Assembly (NCBI GenBank): GCA_963971575.1
Contig: OZ020611.1
Coordinates: 244,800,654 to 244,864,653, forward strand
Source: Liopterus haemorrhoidalis
Taxonomy: Eukaryota > Arthropoda > Insecta > Coleoptera > Dytiscidae
DNA: 64,000 nt
Direction: 5' to 3'
The first letter of the stretch is position 1. Every line of letters starts with the position of its first letter. The position numbers were made by a program, and so were the translations under genes. Below are positions 42,060 through 53,871 of the stretch, piece after piece. The notes beneath the pieces are model-generated. The model did not search any database. It saw only the letters and a list, made by a program, of their open reading frames with translations, and was not told the origin of the DNA.

Positions 42060-42650
42060 AGCTGTGACTACCACAGGACCGACCACCATCATAAAGTACT
42101 TGTATTAAATACATTCTAGCAGCATAGAAATAACATGTCCTAATATTTTCTAACAAAAAAGTTGAAAAGTTTAAAGGTTAAAGTATAAAAAAATTGAGAC
42201 TTGGAAAAATATTCGAAATTTTTTTCAAATATTCTTCGTTTTATCTAAAAATGTTTCAAATAAAAGTTGTTAGTTATTGTTTTTATAGCAATTTTTGTTC
42301 AATAAATTTTTTTGAAATATTTTTCAGTTGTGAAATATTCGCAAAAATCTTAAAATCGACACGAGTATACTCTCATTTTTAGTCAACTGATTTTTACCAA
42401 AAGTTGACCAATTGATGGCAGAAGCTTAAATATGAAGTTTCATAAAAATCCTGTCAGCCGAATTTGTTCTACACGTGTACACAGATAGACAGACAGACAG
42501 ACGGACGGACGGACAGACGGACGGACAGACATACCGACAGACATCATGCTAAAAATAGTCAAGACGTTACGTAGGGACCTCAATTCGTGGAGATCCATCG
42601 AAATCTCGAAATGTATGATCACAATACCTCCCTTATATATGTTGGCGGTC
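42060..42650 (-). repeat. GTCTGTC-bearing repeat, second subfamily, copy 2
   Basis: Inverted match of 7324-7900, including GGACCGACCACCATC at the left, CAAATAAAAGTTGTTAGTTA in the middle, and the GACAGACGGACGG run at 42487-42532. Confidence 0.8.
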
Positions 42651-43538
42651 GGTAAAAAAAATAATAATAATAACAAATAATTATTTTAACAAACAAATTA
42701 TCTTAACAAATAATTTATATTACATAACAAATTAATCAATTAATTAAACTTATTTTTTTAATTTATTATTTGTTTAATTTTAATTTAATTTGCCGCACAT
42801 CGGCCACTATTTTAGTACTTTTTAGGAAATTTTGTTGAATTTATGTAATGTAAACATTGCATATATTTTAATGTAACCAGGTGTAATAGTTATTCCATAA
42901 GAAGTGATGGAATGAAATACACGCAAAATGCATAAGAAGATAAGTGCTCTAGAATAACATCCCAACTCTTGTGTTAGAATATTAACTTTCTGTAGTCAAA
43001 ATTGGTTTTAGAATTGATAAATTCTAGTATAATGATCGTGAAGAAAATCATTTGATTGGTTTCTCGAGAAACCTGAGGAAATAATATCAGATCCGAAGAC
43101 AGTGAAGGCTGAGTTTTCAATAATTGGGGCAACCAATGAGAGAATTAAAAATAAAATAGATTTATTATGTTGAAGCCCTGAAAGCGATAAAGATTAAATA
43201 ATCGTTCAGTGGTTATTTTATTTATTTAAAATCATATTCCTTGAACAAAAATACTAAATTGTAACAAATTGTAATAAATGTAACACTGTATTATAAACAA
43301 AACAAGTAATAAGAAACACTTTTATAAGCAATACAAATAATGGTAAGACTTGTAGTTTTCAATTCCGTTGTTTTCTATCTGTCAAAACTGTTCCCACTGT
43401 CCTCTGTCTCGGCCCCGGACGACCCCCCGTGGTTTAGGTTCATTCAGTCTTGTATGAGGTTTAGTTTATTTTGTTATATTTTTATATTTACATATATATT
43501 AAATAAAAGTAGAATAGTATTTAACGTCCAATTTTGAA

Positions 43539-44524
43539 TAAAGGTAGTATTAGGAAATAATTTCCTTCAGCTTTTTGGGAGTCTCTAAGGGAATAGAGTC
43601 TTGGGTCCGATATACAGTTTGAGGTACTCATTTCACAAGATCTTTGTGCGTACCATCGATTTTGGGGAATTAGTATGTCGGACTGTATGAAGATTTAATA
43701 CTCTATGTCCATTTGGGTTTCCCACTGTTATCGTTATGGTTTTTCCGGTGTCTGTACCGGTTTAAAATTTTATTGTCTTTGCAATTTTTGTAATTGTATT
43801 TAAATAGGTGTTTAGGTCCCTAAGGGTTCGGAGTTTCGGTCTTGATATACCGTTCGAGGTACCATTCTCTCATTACCTTGTGCGTACCATTGTTTTGAGG
43901 GATTGGTACGTCAAATTGTATGATTGCTCCGGAACTCATTGCTTATTTTTGGTTCTTTTCACTGAGTTGTTTGGTTGTTAAACTTTATGATTTTAAGAGT
44001 TATCGATGTATTATGTTGTACAGGGGGTGACACTGTCAACCTTGCGATTTGTGCGTACCAGGTTGTCAGGAGGGATAGCCTGTCATATTGATGCGTCGAT
44101 GAGTCTCAATATCATTGTATTCATTGGATTTTTGTTAATTTTGGACAGTAGTTTATTAATATCTAGTCTTGTTTTGAATTGTAAAATTTAATTAATAGTC
44201 ACTATCTTTGATCTATATATTACAAATATTCAATTGATTTAATTCCTGTTTTTCCTATTTTCTGTATTTTTCAAGTACATATTATTGTCAATGAATTTCT
44301 GCAATTTCACCATCCTTGGAGATGATTGATGTACAGTTTGTTAGAGTTACGTTTAACTAACATAGGTAAATTTCTTTATTATTTTATAAGAATGTTATTT
44401 GATTATGATGTTATTGTTATAGCACCTGAAGAAGCCAACAATGTTGTAGGCGAATCGTTGTGTTGTTTAAAATAAACGCTTCTTGTCCAAAAAACTGAAT
44501 GAAATTATTTCCCAATTCTACCTA
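43539..44524. mobile_element. 1.0-kb element with TIRs and internal degenerate repeats
   Basis: AGGTAGTATTAGGAAATAAT at the left and ATTATTTCCCAATTCTACCT at the right are inverted. Inside, units with TTGTGCGTACCA recur at about 43644, 43888 and 44051. Near the right end CTGAAGAAGCCAACAATGTT recalls the CTGAAGA..GGC pattern found near ends of Penelope-like elements; that comparison is weak. Confidence 0.55.
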
Positions 44525-45227
44525 TATTAAATAAAGTGAAAAACTTTAAAATATGCTTAAATAGTTTTTTACAGATTTAATTATGTATGCATTCATTTTT
44601 CTTTTTTTTTTTTGTAATAAGTAGCAAACCGGTATTTTATAAACAGGTACTAGAATTTGAGAAGTGTTTTCCAAAATCGAATTTTGTCTAAATTCTAGTT
44701 ACCATGGCAACAGTTAACGCACTAGTGTTTAGAAGTGTCATTTTGGACACTGTAATGAGGGCGTAAAGTGACCACTTTACGCTCGGCTGTAGAAATAAAC
44801 TGTGTATTTTTGTAAATGTTTTCTGTAAACTTTAACTACGTCTGCCTGTGGTTTTATTTTGTAAGAGGGTTTTTCTTTTAATTCGTTTGCTATATTTATC
44901 CCAATGTTATTGAATGCTAATGCCGGGTTTACATTGGTAGAGTAAAAGAGCTAGTAACTAGCGCAAGTAACTAGCGACTAGTTACTATCCCTGTGTAAAC
45001 AGTTGACATTGTGACTAGTAGAGCGTACTAGCTTCCAGTAGTTGGGCTAGGATAGCAGCTAGCTCGTCCACGTATTTACTAGCTACTGTCTTTTCCCCCA
45101 CTACGCAAAATTGATTCATTTCAAATTGGCGGCAAGCGGTAACCTGTTATAACAAATAGAAAAAAAACCATATCAGGTAAGTTACAATTTATTTACATAA
45201 ATTGCGCAACATTGTTTTATTAATTGA

Positions 45228-45866
45228 TGATTTTTGAAATCATCTGTGAAATAACTGCCTTTGATACACGAAAGAGATGTTGTAGACCAGTGATTCTCGA
45301 CCAAAAACGCACCGTGGACCAGATATAATATATAATTTTCTAACGCCGACTACTAATAATAATTGTTGGTTTATTTTTTGCATGAAAACAAATATATTTA
45401 ATGTGCTACTAAACACATTTATTTTATTTGTAGAAAATCACAGAAAGTTTACTGAAAATAAACAAAATATAAACTATTTACATAAAAAATGTGCAAAATA
45501 AATTAAAAATAAAACTACAAAAAACACATATAAAAACTTTCGCGGACTACTAAAATTTTTCTGGGGACCACTGGTGGTTAGGAAATAAAGCGTTAATTCC
45601 AATTTTATTTTTGCTGGAATCGCATCCCTTATTAGTGTATCAGTTCGTTGTATTAATGGACTAACTAAATTTAATAGCCTATTAAAATCATCTGGTGTCA
45701 TTCTTAAACACAGTCTGTACTCTTTTTGATCTTCCACGGCTAATTCACGAAATAGGACTGATGCGCCATGGGTAGTTCTTCTATCAATCCATTTTTTAAC
45801 CCATTTTTGTTTAGGCTTATATTCTGTACCGAATACTTCAATAAGGCAATCAATTATTTCCTCCAC
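45228..45866 (-). pseudogene. HARBI1-like transposase N-terminal relic
   Basis: The frame reads WVKKWIDRRTTHGASVLF, then RMTPDDFNRLLNLVSPLI and IRDAIPAKIKLELTLYFLTT, a typical HARBI1 N-terminal region. A 276-bp MITE follows, after which LQHLFRVSKAVISQMI continues the helix-turn-helix block. The catalytic DDE part is absent, so this element cannot move by itself. Confidence 0.88.
45298..45573. mobile_element. 276-bp hAT-type MITE inside the Harbinger transposase
   Basis: It starts CAGTGATTCTCGACC and ends GGGGACCACTG, common hAT termini. It splits the HARBI1-like frame exactly between FLTT and LQHLF. The 8-bp flanks no longer match well. Confidence 0.75.
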
Positions 45867-46142
45867 AAGAAATGATGTAATTCAAATTACCATTTTTTTA
45901 ATGGCATCACGCCGGCGATGATGTATATCCACATTCATAAACTATTTTTTGCAAAAAGATAATTTCACTACAAAATCACAGTGAAGATGTCAAATGTATT
46001 TTGACACTTACTATCCAGAAAATAAGATATGTATGTCAATTGCGTATGAACACCTACTATCCTGAAAATAAGATAGTAGAGTAAAGCGCGTAGTACTTGC
46101 GCTAGTTACTAGCTCTTTTACTCTACCAATGTAAACCCGGCA

Positions 46143-47164
46143 TAAGTGCAACTCCTCTGTACGTACGCACTTACGAGTACAATATCTGTAGTTCAAATGT
46201 CATCTTCTGTCGCGCAAAGGACCTAATTTGTCTTGAAATCATTTCTCCCAACAAATTTACATCGTTAGCTAGTATAATATTATTAATCCCATTCACTTGG
46301 ATTATTTATAAAATTGAAGAACAGAATTGATATGGTCTGATATTTTGGATTTAAAAAACTGAATGGAGATAAAAATAACTAAATAAATCAAAATTAAAAT
46401 AATAACGTCTTCTTAATTACTGGTAAAATTTAGAAAATGTCTCGAGTCTCGAGCTGCTAATCCCGGGGATCAAGACTAACTTTCATATCAAAGTGGCCGA
46501 GAAATGAATCCTGAGAATTCCCGGGACAGTGAACCAGGCTGCCACGTGTGTGTCTTTAAATGATTGTTAGAGAAATAGGCACGAGCCTGTTCAGTGTACA
46601 GGTGTAGGCGTTGTTCCATCCCAGGCCCTAGGTGCCGCTGGAGAGCTCCAATGGACGGCACACTCATTACGCAACTTGTTCATAATTCACGACATTATAA
46701 ACTTCATTAAATAATTTAATGCTCTTCAAAGAGGAGGATAAATATTATGTCGAATATAAAAAACAGTTACCCAACACCTGATAATATCTATTTGTTTTAT
46801 TGATTCTAAGAAATACTGATAAGAATTCAAGTGTTTCGCAAATATTCAATTTGGATCAATAAATGTTATCAAATGTTAAGTCTGTTTGTCGATATATCTG
46901 AATTTATCTAAAGAGTTGGACACTCGACTTTCGGCTTGTGGCCTGTTCCAAGTCAGCTACGCAATAAGATTATCTTATCACACATTGCTGAATCATGGGG
47001 GGGGGGGGGGAATTTCTATGTTTTTGCACATTTTTAAATCATAAATATTTGCAAAAAAACCAGTGGCGAAGGGAAACCTCCGCTAGACTTGCCCTCCCAT
47101 AAAAAAAATGTAAATTTAAAAAAAAAAAAATTAAATATTTAGATAAATCTTCAAAAATACATCA
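46143..47164. other. Intergenic stretch, nothing recognised
   Basis: 46440-46660 is less AT-rich with CCCGGGGATC and CCCGGGACAG patches but no open frame or element end. A poly-G run lies at 46998-47011. Confidence 0.35.
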
Positions 47165-47760
47165 AATTATGTTCTATACAAATTTTTGTCCAAGGCTTGC
47201 TTTAGTAGTTACGAATTAATTATCATGACCATGGAAACGTTACACATAAGTATGAAAAAATTGAGACTTTTAAATAATAAATAATTTTAAATAATTTTAC
47301 AAAAAATTTTCGAAATTTTTCGTTTTATCAAAAAACGTCTCAAATAAAAGTTATTAGTTATTGCATTTATAGTAACTTTTGTTCAATAAATTTTTTCGAA
47401 ATATTTTTCTGTTGCTAAATATTCGCAAAAATCTTAAAATCGACACGAGTAAACTCCCATTTCTAGTCAACCGATTTTCATAAAAAACAATAGGGTTCTT
47501 CCCATTTAATAGGAGAATTTTTTAGTACCAGAACGAACTCTTTAAGTTAAACCGTTTTTGAGTTATCGTGTATACACACAGACAGACAGACACACAGACA
47601 GACAGACACACACACACACACACACATACGGACGGCACTTCGAAAATAGGTTTTTTGGATTCCCTGGACCATGAAACGTGGTCAGCCGTCAAAATCTCGA
47701 CATCGAAAATTTTCGCGATTACAATACTTTCCCCTTATATATATTAAGGTCGGGCAAGTA
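47165..47760 (-). repeat. GTCTGTC-bearing repeat, second subfamily, copy 3
   Basis: TCAAATAAAAGTTATTAGTT, GACACGAGTAAACTCCCATT and a GACAGACAGACACACAGACA run follow the order of copy 2. The outer end CAATACTTTCCCCTTATATA is diverged. Confidence 0.7.
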
Positions 47761-47985
47761 AAAATACTTTTTTTTTTTTTTCAATAATGCCTCGTCTGTG
47801 TTACCATTGAGCCACCTACACTCTATTTCAAACAAGAATTCGGTGTGTAAGAAGATCAGAGCTGTGTGACTTTAGTTCTCATTGAGGTCACCACATTTAC
47901 AATGTAAAACATTTGTTTCTAGTCCACGTTGATAGTTATTCAGCGTCATACATTTGAATTGATTAATATTGTACATCAATATATA

Positions 47986-48640
47986 TTATAAGGAACTGTT
48001 AGATATTGTTATAAAAAAATAACACACTAATAACTCGTCCGTTTCGGGTCTAAATGTAGGCAAATCTATTTGTTCAATGGACGTCCTATTATTTTTTAAA
48101 CATTTAACTAATTCGGTAAAATCGTCTGTGAACTGGGTTCACCGTCTTCAGCCATGTTTAACTATTTTAAATTATAATAAAAAATAATAAACAAACAAAA
48201 TTCCAAAAACGAATGCTTAAAATTTGATAATTTCAAAACTATACCAAAAATAATAATTATTATTCAGTATTCAAAATTATTTAATATCTGTTGTTACGCT
48301 AATAACTTGATACGATCATTAAAACAACTTACATAACATCACCATCAAATGTTATTTAATTTAGCATCTAACTTATTTGAATAACCCCAAAATTATTCTA
48401 AATTTTACCCTATGTTCCTAACTTAAAGATAATTTGCCCTAGTACGGATCGCTTGTGGACAATGATAATGATCACCGTCTCTTATTAACAAAAATATAAA
48501 TGTTTATTGTTCAGTGTTTTGGCACCAAAGATTACCACATACCTGATAAACAATACGGATGTACAAACATGGATTTCATCCCACTTCTGATATAAGGAAC
48601 AGTTAGGTATTGTTATAAAAAAAAAAACACACTAATAACT
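47986..48640. repeat. Direct repeat flanking a gag fragment
   Basis: TATAAGGAAC(T/A)GTTAG with the following poly-A and CACACTAATAACT occurs at 47989-48038 and again at 48592-48640. They may be pieces of LTRs or a target-like duplication around a retroelement fragment. Confidence 0.5.
48038..48164 (-). pseudogene. gypsy-like gag N-terminal fragment
   Basis: On the minus strand it begins MAEDGEPSSQTIL and continues, after a one-base shift, as LVKCLKNNRTSIEQIDLPTF. The same sequence is at 53757-53870. It supplies the gag start that is missing from the larger copy. Confidence 0.75.
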
Positions 48641-49260
48641 TTTAACACTATTTATTAAACATATCCTAATTTAGAAGAAGCAGCCTTGTAACGTGAGCAG
48701 TCGGTATCTGAGCACAGAATGCCCCAACCAGCTGACCAGCAGCGGCCCATTCATTAATTAGCATCACATAACATATAAGCGGATTACAATTCTCACAATT
48801 AATAAATGATAAGAAAACAATTATGTCCAATACATTCAAATATAAGAAACCATATGATTTTACAAATGATATGGCTTATTGTTTATGTTATAATATTGCA
48901 ATAAATGTTTAATAATTATTTTATTGCTAACACGGCCAGACTGACACAAGCTTACACCATCGGGAGAAATCAGGATCAGCACTTCCGGGAAAACAGACAT
49001 TTCACCGCATCCTAGCCTGTGTAGGCGCAGATAGCCTCTGATGTCATGCTCCAGAAATCTTGCTCAGCCGCCAGTTGGTTACTTCACTAAAGTAGCCATC
49101 ATTTCATCTGAAACAGAGAGATCAAACTTTCCACAAGTAACGGAAAGTTAATACAACAAAAATCAAATATTACACTCGATTTTCACAAAATTGCTTTTAC
49201 CCAATTTCTGAGATTCTAACATAATTTTAAATACACCATCATTACCTTGCAACATTTTTA

Positions 49261-50346
49261 AGGGCCGAGAGTTCCAGTTCCTAATAAACTCCCTAATAGT
49301 TATTTGACACATAATATATTTATGAAGCTAATAAATTTATTGGTGATTTCCAAGTTACAAAATCCTTCTAATAGTTTATTAGCAACATAATTTTTTGTTT
49401 TTGTATTGGTATTTCTTATGAAGATAGTAACACGGTGCAAGAGGGATAGAGCTATACGTAAGTTTGTAGAGCTAAAGTGAGATGAAATTTTGACACTGAA
49501 TATTTTGACATTAAATATTTTGACAATAAATAGTTTGACTTTACATGCAATGACATTACGTATATTTTTTGTGTTACTGTTAAAATGACAATTAAACGGC
49601 GTTCAACAAATGTTATCACAGTAAAAGAGGACAATATAGATAAAAGAGAAGTTAATAAAAATAGCATTTTATAATACAAAAGTGACTGAAAATAAGAAGA
49701 CAGCCATATTTTGCTTTATTTTACATTCCTTAAACAATATGAATTAAACTTATCAGCAATTTTCAGCCACACATCTTTATTATTCTGCCAATAATTGCGT
49801 CTGTCTTCTTATTCTCTATCATTTTTATATAAATAGTAATGCTTAAAGTATTGTTTGTAATGTGTTGTAATCGTAATTGAAATAAATACATATGTAAAAA
49901 TAAAAGACAATGTTTATTTAAAAATATATATTTATATATTGTTCTTTATATATCACATTTACAATAAATGCCCAAAATATTCTAAAAACGGTTGTCCATA
50001 ATTTATAAATTCATCCAAACAGATCGTCGATTTCGTCAAAATACAACTTAAATGTATATAAAACACTAAAATCACCATTATAGAAATGTTTAAAAACTAC
50101 ACATTCGTATATTCTTTTAAAATTATACTGTTTTTCAATTAAAATTGAAATATTAACACATTTTGCGAACTTGTTTTTGGTTATATGTCACTTTATTAAG
50201 CACTTCATGTTGCCTATAAGTTATTAGACAAATAAGCCTATTTATTAGCAACCAAATAACTATTTCGGGGTGGAACTCTCCGAAAAAAAAATATGTTGCT
50301 AATAAACTTATTGGACAGTTTATTAGCAACTGGAACTCTCGGCCCT
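49261..50346. mobile_element. 1.09-kb TIR element
   Basis: AGGGCCGAGAGTTCCAGTTC at the left and AACTGGAACTCTCGGCCCT at the right are inverted, with CTAATAAACT continuing inwards. TA flanks it on both sides. Internal TTTTGACA-AATA repeats lie at 49490-49560. No transposase is recognised. Confidence 0.85.
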
Positions 50347-50859
50347 TAGTTGACTTGCCATATTGCACATCCAGCTTCACCTCATCTAGTCAGCTATCTC
50401 ATTCGGAATTTATGGTTGTCAGAGCCTTCTTCATTGGCAGTCATCTATCCATTCGGACCCCAACTTGCTGCTTGACATCATCTTGATGTAACGTCAGGAC
50501 TCGGAACGTGCTTCCTACACATTAATTTGTCTTTCAGGGTAATAATAGGGGATACGCATAAAATTTATATTTCCTTAAAACTACATTTTTTTGATATTTT
50601 AATGTTAGTTATGTCACCTAACACAACAAAAATCACATTTTAATTAATATTATAGCCAAATTTTTTAATTAAAATATTGTAAATTTGAAATAAGCCGACC
50701 ACGCCGCGAAGGTTGCCGAGTAGATACGACTGAGACTGTAAGGGTTTGACGTCACAGATACAGACAAAACATAATGTTTACGTGTTTATATTGTATTGTT
50801 TGAGAGTTTTGTATTTGTTTTTAAACAATTTTTCACGCATTTATTATTAAAATAATTTA

Positions 50860-51076
50860 TAAAATATATGTACTCACATTAAAAGGTTCTTCACAAACAT
50901 AGTTTACTTTTTTCTGAAATATCGGTTTTATTTCGCCTCATAGCTTTTCTGTTGTTTTTCGTCATCAGGTAATGATATAAATTATTTTTTTGATTTCTAA
51001 TTGAACTATTTGTGCACATTGGTACTAAACAATATTTTCGACTATGTTTCGAAGTACTGGGGCCTGGATCTTCCAT
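50860..51076 (-). pseudogene. THAP zinc-finger exon relic, copy B
   Basis: MEDPGPSTSKHSRKYCLVPM opens a THAP finger; the frame then shifts and ends at KLCL. The final CENHF of copy A reads CEEPF here, so the last zinc-ligand His is lost. The donor-like GTGAGT after it is retained. Confidence 0.75.
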
Positions 51077-51224
51077 ATTTTATATATTTTAATATAAAAT
51101 TTAATTCGGTAAACATGTATAAATTGTTTTTATAGAATTAAACTTTATTTTAATTAAAATCACTCTAACTTTACATAACCTATAAAAGTTATACAAACAA
51201 ATAAGTTCACAACAGACTATGTAC

Positions 51225-51464
51225 GGGTGTCAGGACAGAATTACACTGGATTACAAAATTACACTGGGCAAAATTACACAGAAGAAAATTTTCGTATGTG
51301 TAAATTAAAGTAAATTAAATGTGTAATTTTGTCTTAGTGTAATTTTCGTATGTGTAATTTCGTCCTTGTGTAATTTCTTCCCTGTGTAATTCTGTCTATG
51401 TGTAATTTCTTCTGTGTAATTTTGTCCCGTGTAATTTTGTCCAGTGAAATTTCATCATGTAACC
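51225..51464. mobile_element. 240-bp MITE built of GTGTAATTT units
   Basis: An 8-bp duplication CTATGTAC flanks it perfectly (51217-51224, 51465-51472). The left third has ATTACAC units and the right two thirds have eight or more GTGTAATTTYGTC units, so the element folds on itself. Absence from copy A confirms the borders. Confidence 0.85.
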
Positions 51465-51689
51465 CTATGTACGCTGGGTAGACTAGTAGTGTCATGTGTC
51501 AGTTACAAGGGTATGACGTCACACGTCGTTTTCGCGCGCTACATACATTTATGATTTTTTTAAGCCTTCAAATTAAAAAAAAAATTAAAAACTGTTTTTT
51601 ATGTTTATATGCAACAAGAGGAATATAATAAAAAAAAATAAAAAAATCATGCCTATCCCCTATTGAAGTAAGCACATCTGAACGGTAAC

Positions 51690-52490
51690 TTACGGTTGAA
51701 AGTCGATGGTCTTGTTGGTAATGAAATTGCACCAACAATTTTTATAGCTCGCAGTTGAACACGGAAGTGTTTCTTCCCAACATAATCGGTTCTTACATCA
51801 CCGGCAGCACCTCATAGGGGCACACCTTACGTCATCAATGTCAAAAATCTCAACATGACTTTAGGGGCACACCCTTCTTACTGCCTTACATTGGCAACAT
51901 AGTTTTTGGGACACACACATAGTTATGCCTCGAATAGACATTTTACAGGGTACCATTTTACCAGCAAACAAATGCGCATATTTGTCGGATATAAGGGACA
52001 CGTCGGCCCCAGTATCGATCAATCCACAAAATTTGTTATTATCAATAATAATTGTGTTGCTAGATTTCGGTAGTTTTGAAGAGCAAACATTGACATTTAT
52101 GCGTTTGTCAGTCGCCGATTTAGTAAAACAGTTATCTACCGAATGACCTTGTTTTGCGCAGAAAGAACATTTACTTGCGACTGCATCCCGCTGGCTATGA
52201 GTACTGGTCGATGGATTTTCTTTCTTTATATCGAAAGGTTTCCTAACATAACTTCGACAATTTTTACTAAGATGCCCTCGCTTGCCGCAGGTAAAACATT
52301 TTAAACGGTCTGTAATTCGGGTATCGAAGCATCGCTTCCTTTGTGTGGAATAATCGAAATTCCTCTCACCATGTCGCTTCGCGTGTTTCCTGAACGAGGA
52401 TGCGTAGCAGATCTGCCACAGTTTGGCAATCCCGATTAAGGATAGTATTGCGGACGTTTGGTTCCACAATACCGTGCACTATAATTTCGA
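51690..52490 (-). pseudogene. gypsy-like gag zinc knuckles and aspartic protease, relic
   Basis: Two CCHC knuckles are visible in the frame at 51861-52469: CFTCGKRGHLSKNC (residues 58-71) and CSFCAKQGHSVDNC (101-114). Then comes the protease active site LIDTGADVSLIS (Asp at residue 152). Upstream gag (VEPNVRNTILNRDCQTVADL) is in another frame, shifted near 52376. Reverse transcriptase and integrase were not found. Confidence 0.85.
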
Positions 52491-53453
52491 GGCCGCGGTG
52501 GCGGCTACGGTAGCGATACGACTAGCGATCAGGTCTCCTCACACTAACGCGGTGGGAGTGGCGGTAGCGGTAGCGATCAGTTAGTGAATCACGGTATATA
52601 GTTGTATGATAATATTGATTGCGAGAATACAATAGAATAATTAATTGTATGTAGAGGAAAAATAATAATCTACTCACAGTCTGTTTCAAACAGTTAGGCG
52701 GAACTAAATGGAAATTTCGTTCTTTTAGGATGGAAAAGGGACCTTGCTTGGGTTATTTCATTTTTCACGTTGGAATGTCAAATATTAAAATTCCAACAAT
52801 GAAACCATGGAAACGAATGACATATGTCAAACTTAAATTAATTTTCTTACATATTTTAATGACAAAAAATAAATAAATGGGATATTTGTATTAAGAATGA
52901 CACAAAAAATCAAAATATAAAGAAAATGACATTTTAAAATAATATTAACCTTAACCAAAAAATGTTTGTTGCAAGTATGATTTACAAAGCTTAAACAAAA
53001 CGGCTGAAAAGCATGATTTAAACGATGAAAGTAACTAGATTGCAAAATCAAGTTCTGCCTAACCATTTGGAACAGACTTTACTATCAATTTCCAAAACTT
53101 TTCCTATTTCGTTCCACACTTTATTTGTTTTCCTAATATTCTTGTAATCAGGATGTGCTAAGTCATACAAAATTAAATGATCCTTTACTGATCTATGATT
53201 TTTTCTGTTAAATTATCTATTTTCGACATTATTTTCTTAAATATATTCACTCTGTGGTATATAAACAATGAATATCGCGCGGCCTAACGCAACTTGTCGA
53301 GTTCGGCCGCCAGTGTTTGGTGATCGCTAGACTGAACGCTGCATTCGGTGGCGTTCTCAGACAGCTGAACGGTTGTATGTGCGTGGTCTCATTGTATTGT
53401 ATAGGTTGCGTTAGGCCGCTGCCGTATCGCTACCGTGGCCGCCACCGCGGCCG
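52488..53453 (-). mobile_element. 0.96-kb DNA element in gag, MADF-bearing
   Basis: GGCCGCGGTGGCGGCTACGG at the left and the inverted CCGTGGCCGCCACCGCGGCC at the right continue as GTAGCGATACG. It splits the gag frame between RIPHT and LEIIVHG. No target duplication is visible. The MADF domain inside suggests a PIF/Harbinger relative. Confidence 0.75.
53055..53232 (-). pseudogene. MADF domain relic
   Basis: It begins MSKIDNLTEKIID; after a frameshift it reads VKDHLILYDLAHPDYKNIRK and TNKVWNEIGKVLEIDSKVCS. The order LYD..HPDYKN..K....W.EIG matches the MADF DNA-binding domain well. It is truncated after SKWLGRT. Confidence 0.75.
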
Positions 53454-53871
53454 CTTGTGTGTGTGGAATCCTTAAAAGAATTAACGTTTCATGGATGTAT
53501 GTCTCATACGTGTTAACCTTTGAGGAATTAAAAGTAGTCGCTTCCTCTGGTAATCGTCCTAAATTGCGTTTTCTAGGAAAAGCTTCTATAAAATCCCGGC
53601 GAAAAGTTGTCCAATTACGTATATCGGGACACCATCGCTCATACCACCGTTTGGCGTTATCAAATAGGAATCGGTTAATTCTAACCAGAATTTGAAGGTC
53701 CGATAATCGAATTCGTCCTTGATGGATTCTACATGACCTACCCATTTAATAGAATCGTCCGTTTCGGGTCTAAATGTAGGCAAATCTATTTGTTCAATGG
53801 ACGTCCTATTATTTTTTAAACATTTAACTAATTCGGTTAAAATCGTCTGTGAACTGGGTTTGTCCAAGGCC
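53454..53871 (-). pseudogene. gypsy-like gag N-terminal and central part, relic
   Basis: One frame reads LVKCLKNNRTSIEQIDLPTF and then IKWVGHVESIKDEFDYRT. After a shift near 53690 comes NAKRWYERWCPDIRNWTTFR with FIEAFPRKRN, the retrotransposon gag pattern W...W....W..F...F...F. Its start is cut by the element at 53872. Confidence 0.82.

Larger units (their letters stand above)
44921..46142 (-). mobile_element. 1.2-kb PIF/Harbinger element
   Basis: The ends TGCCGGGTTTACATTGGTAG and the inverted CTACCAATGTAAACCCGGCA are perfect and continue for about 45 bases. TAA flanks it on both sides (44918-44920, 46143-46145). It encodes part of a HARBI1-like transposase on the minus strand and is interrupted by a hAT MITE at 45298-45573. 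Confidence 0.92.
50545..51663 (-). mobile_element. Non-autonomous DNA element carrying a THAP exon, copy B
   Basis: It is an inverted copy of 5784-7252, with ends ATAGGGGATAC and CCTATCCCCTAT. It lacks the Tc1 insertion of copy A and instead carries a 240-bp MITE at 51225-51464. Confidence 0.82.

Noticed and set aside
53435..53695. 86-codon plus frame
   Set aside because: It is antisense of the gag relic.
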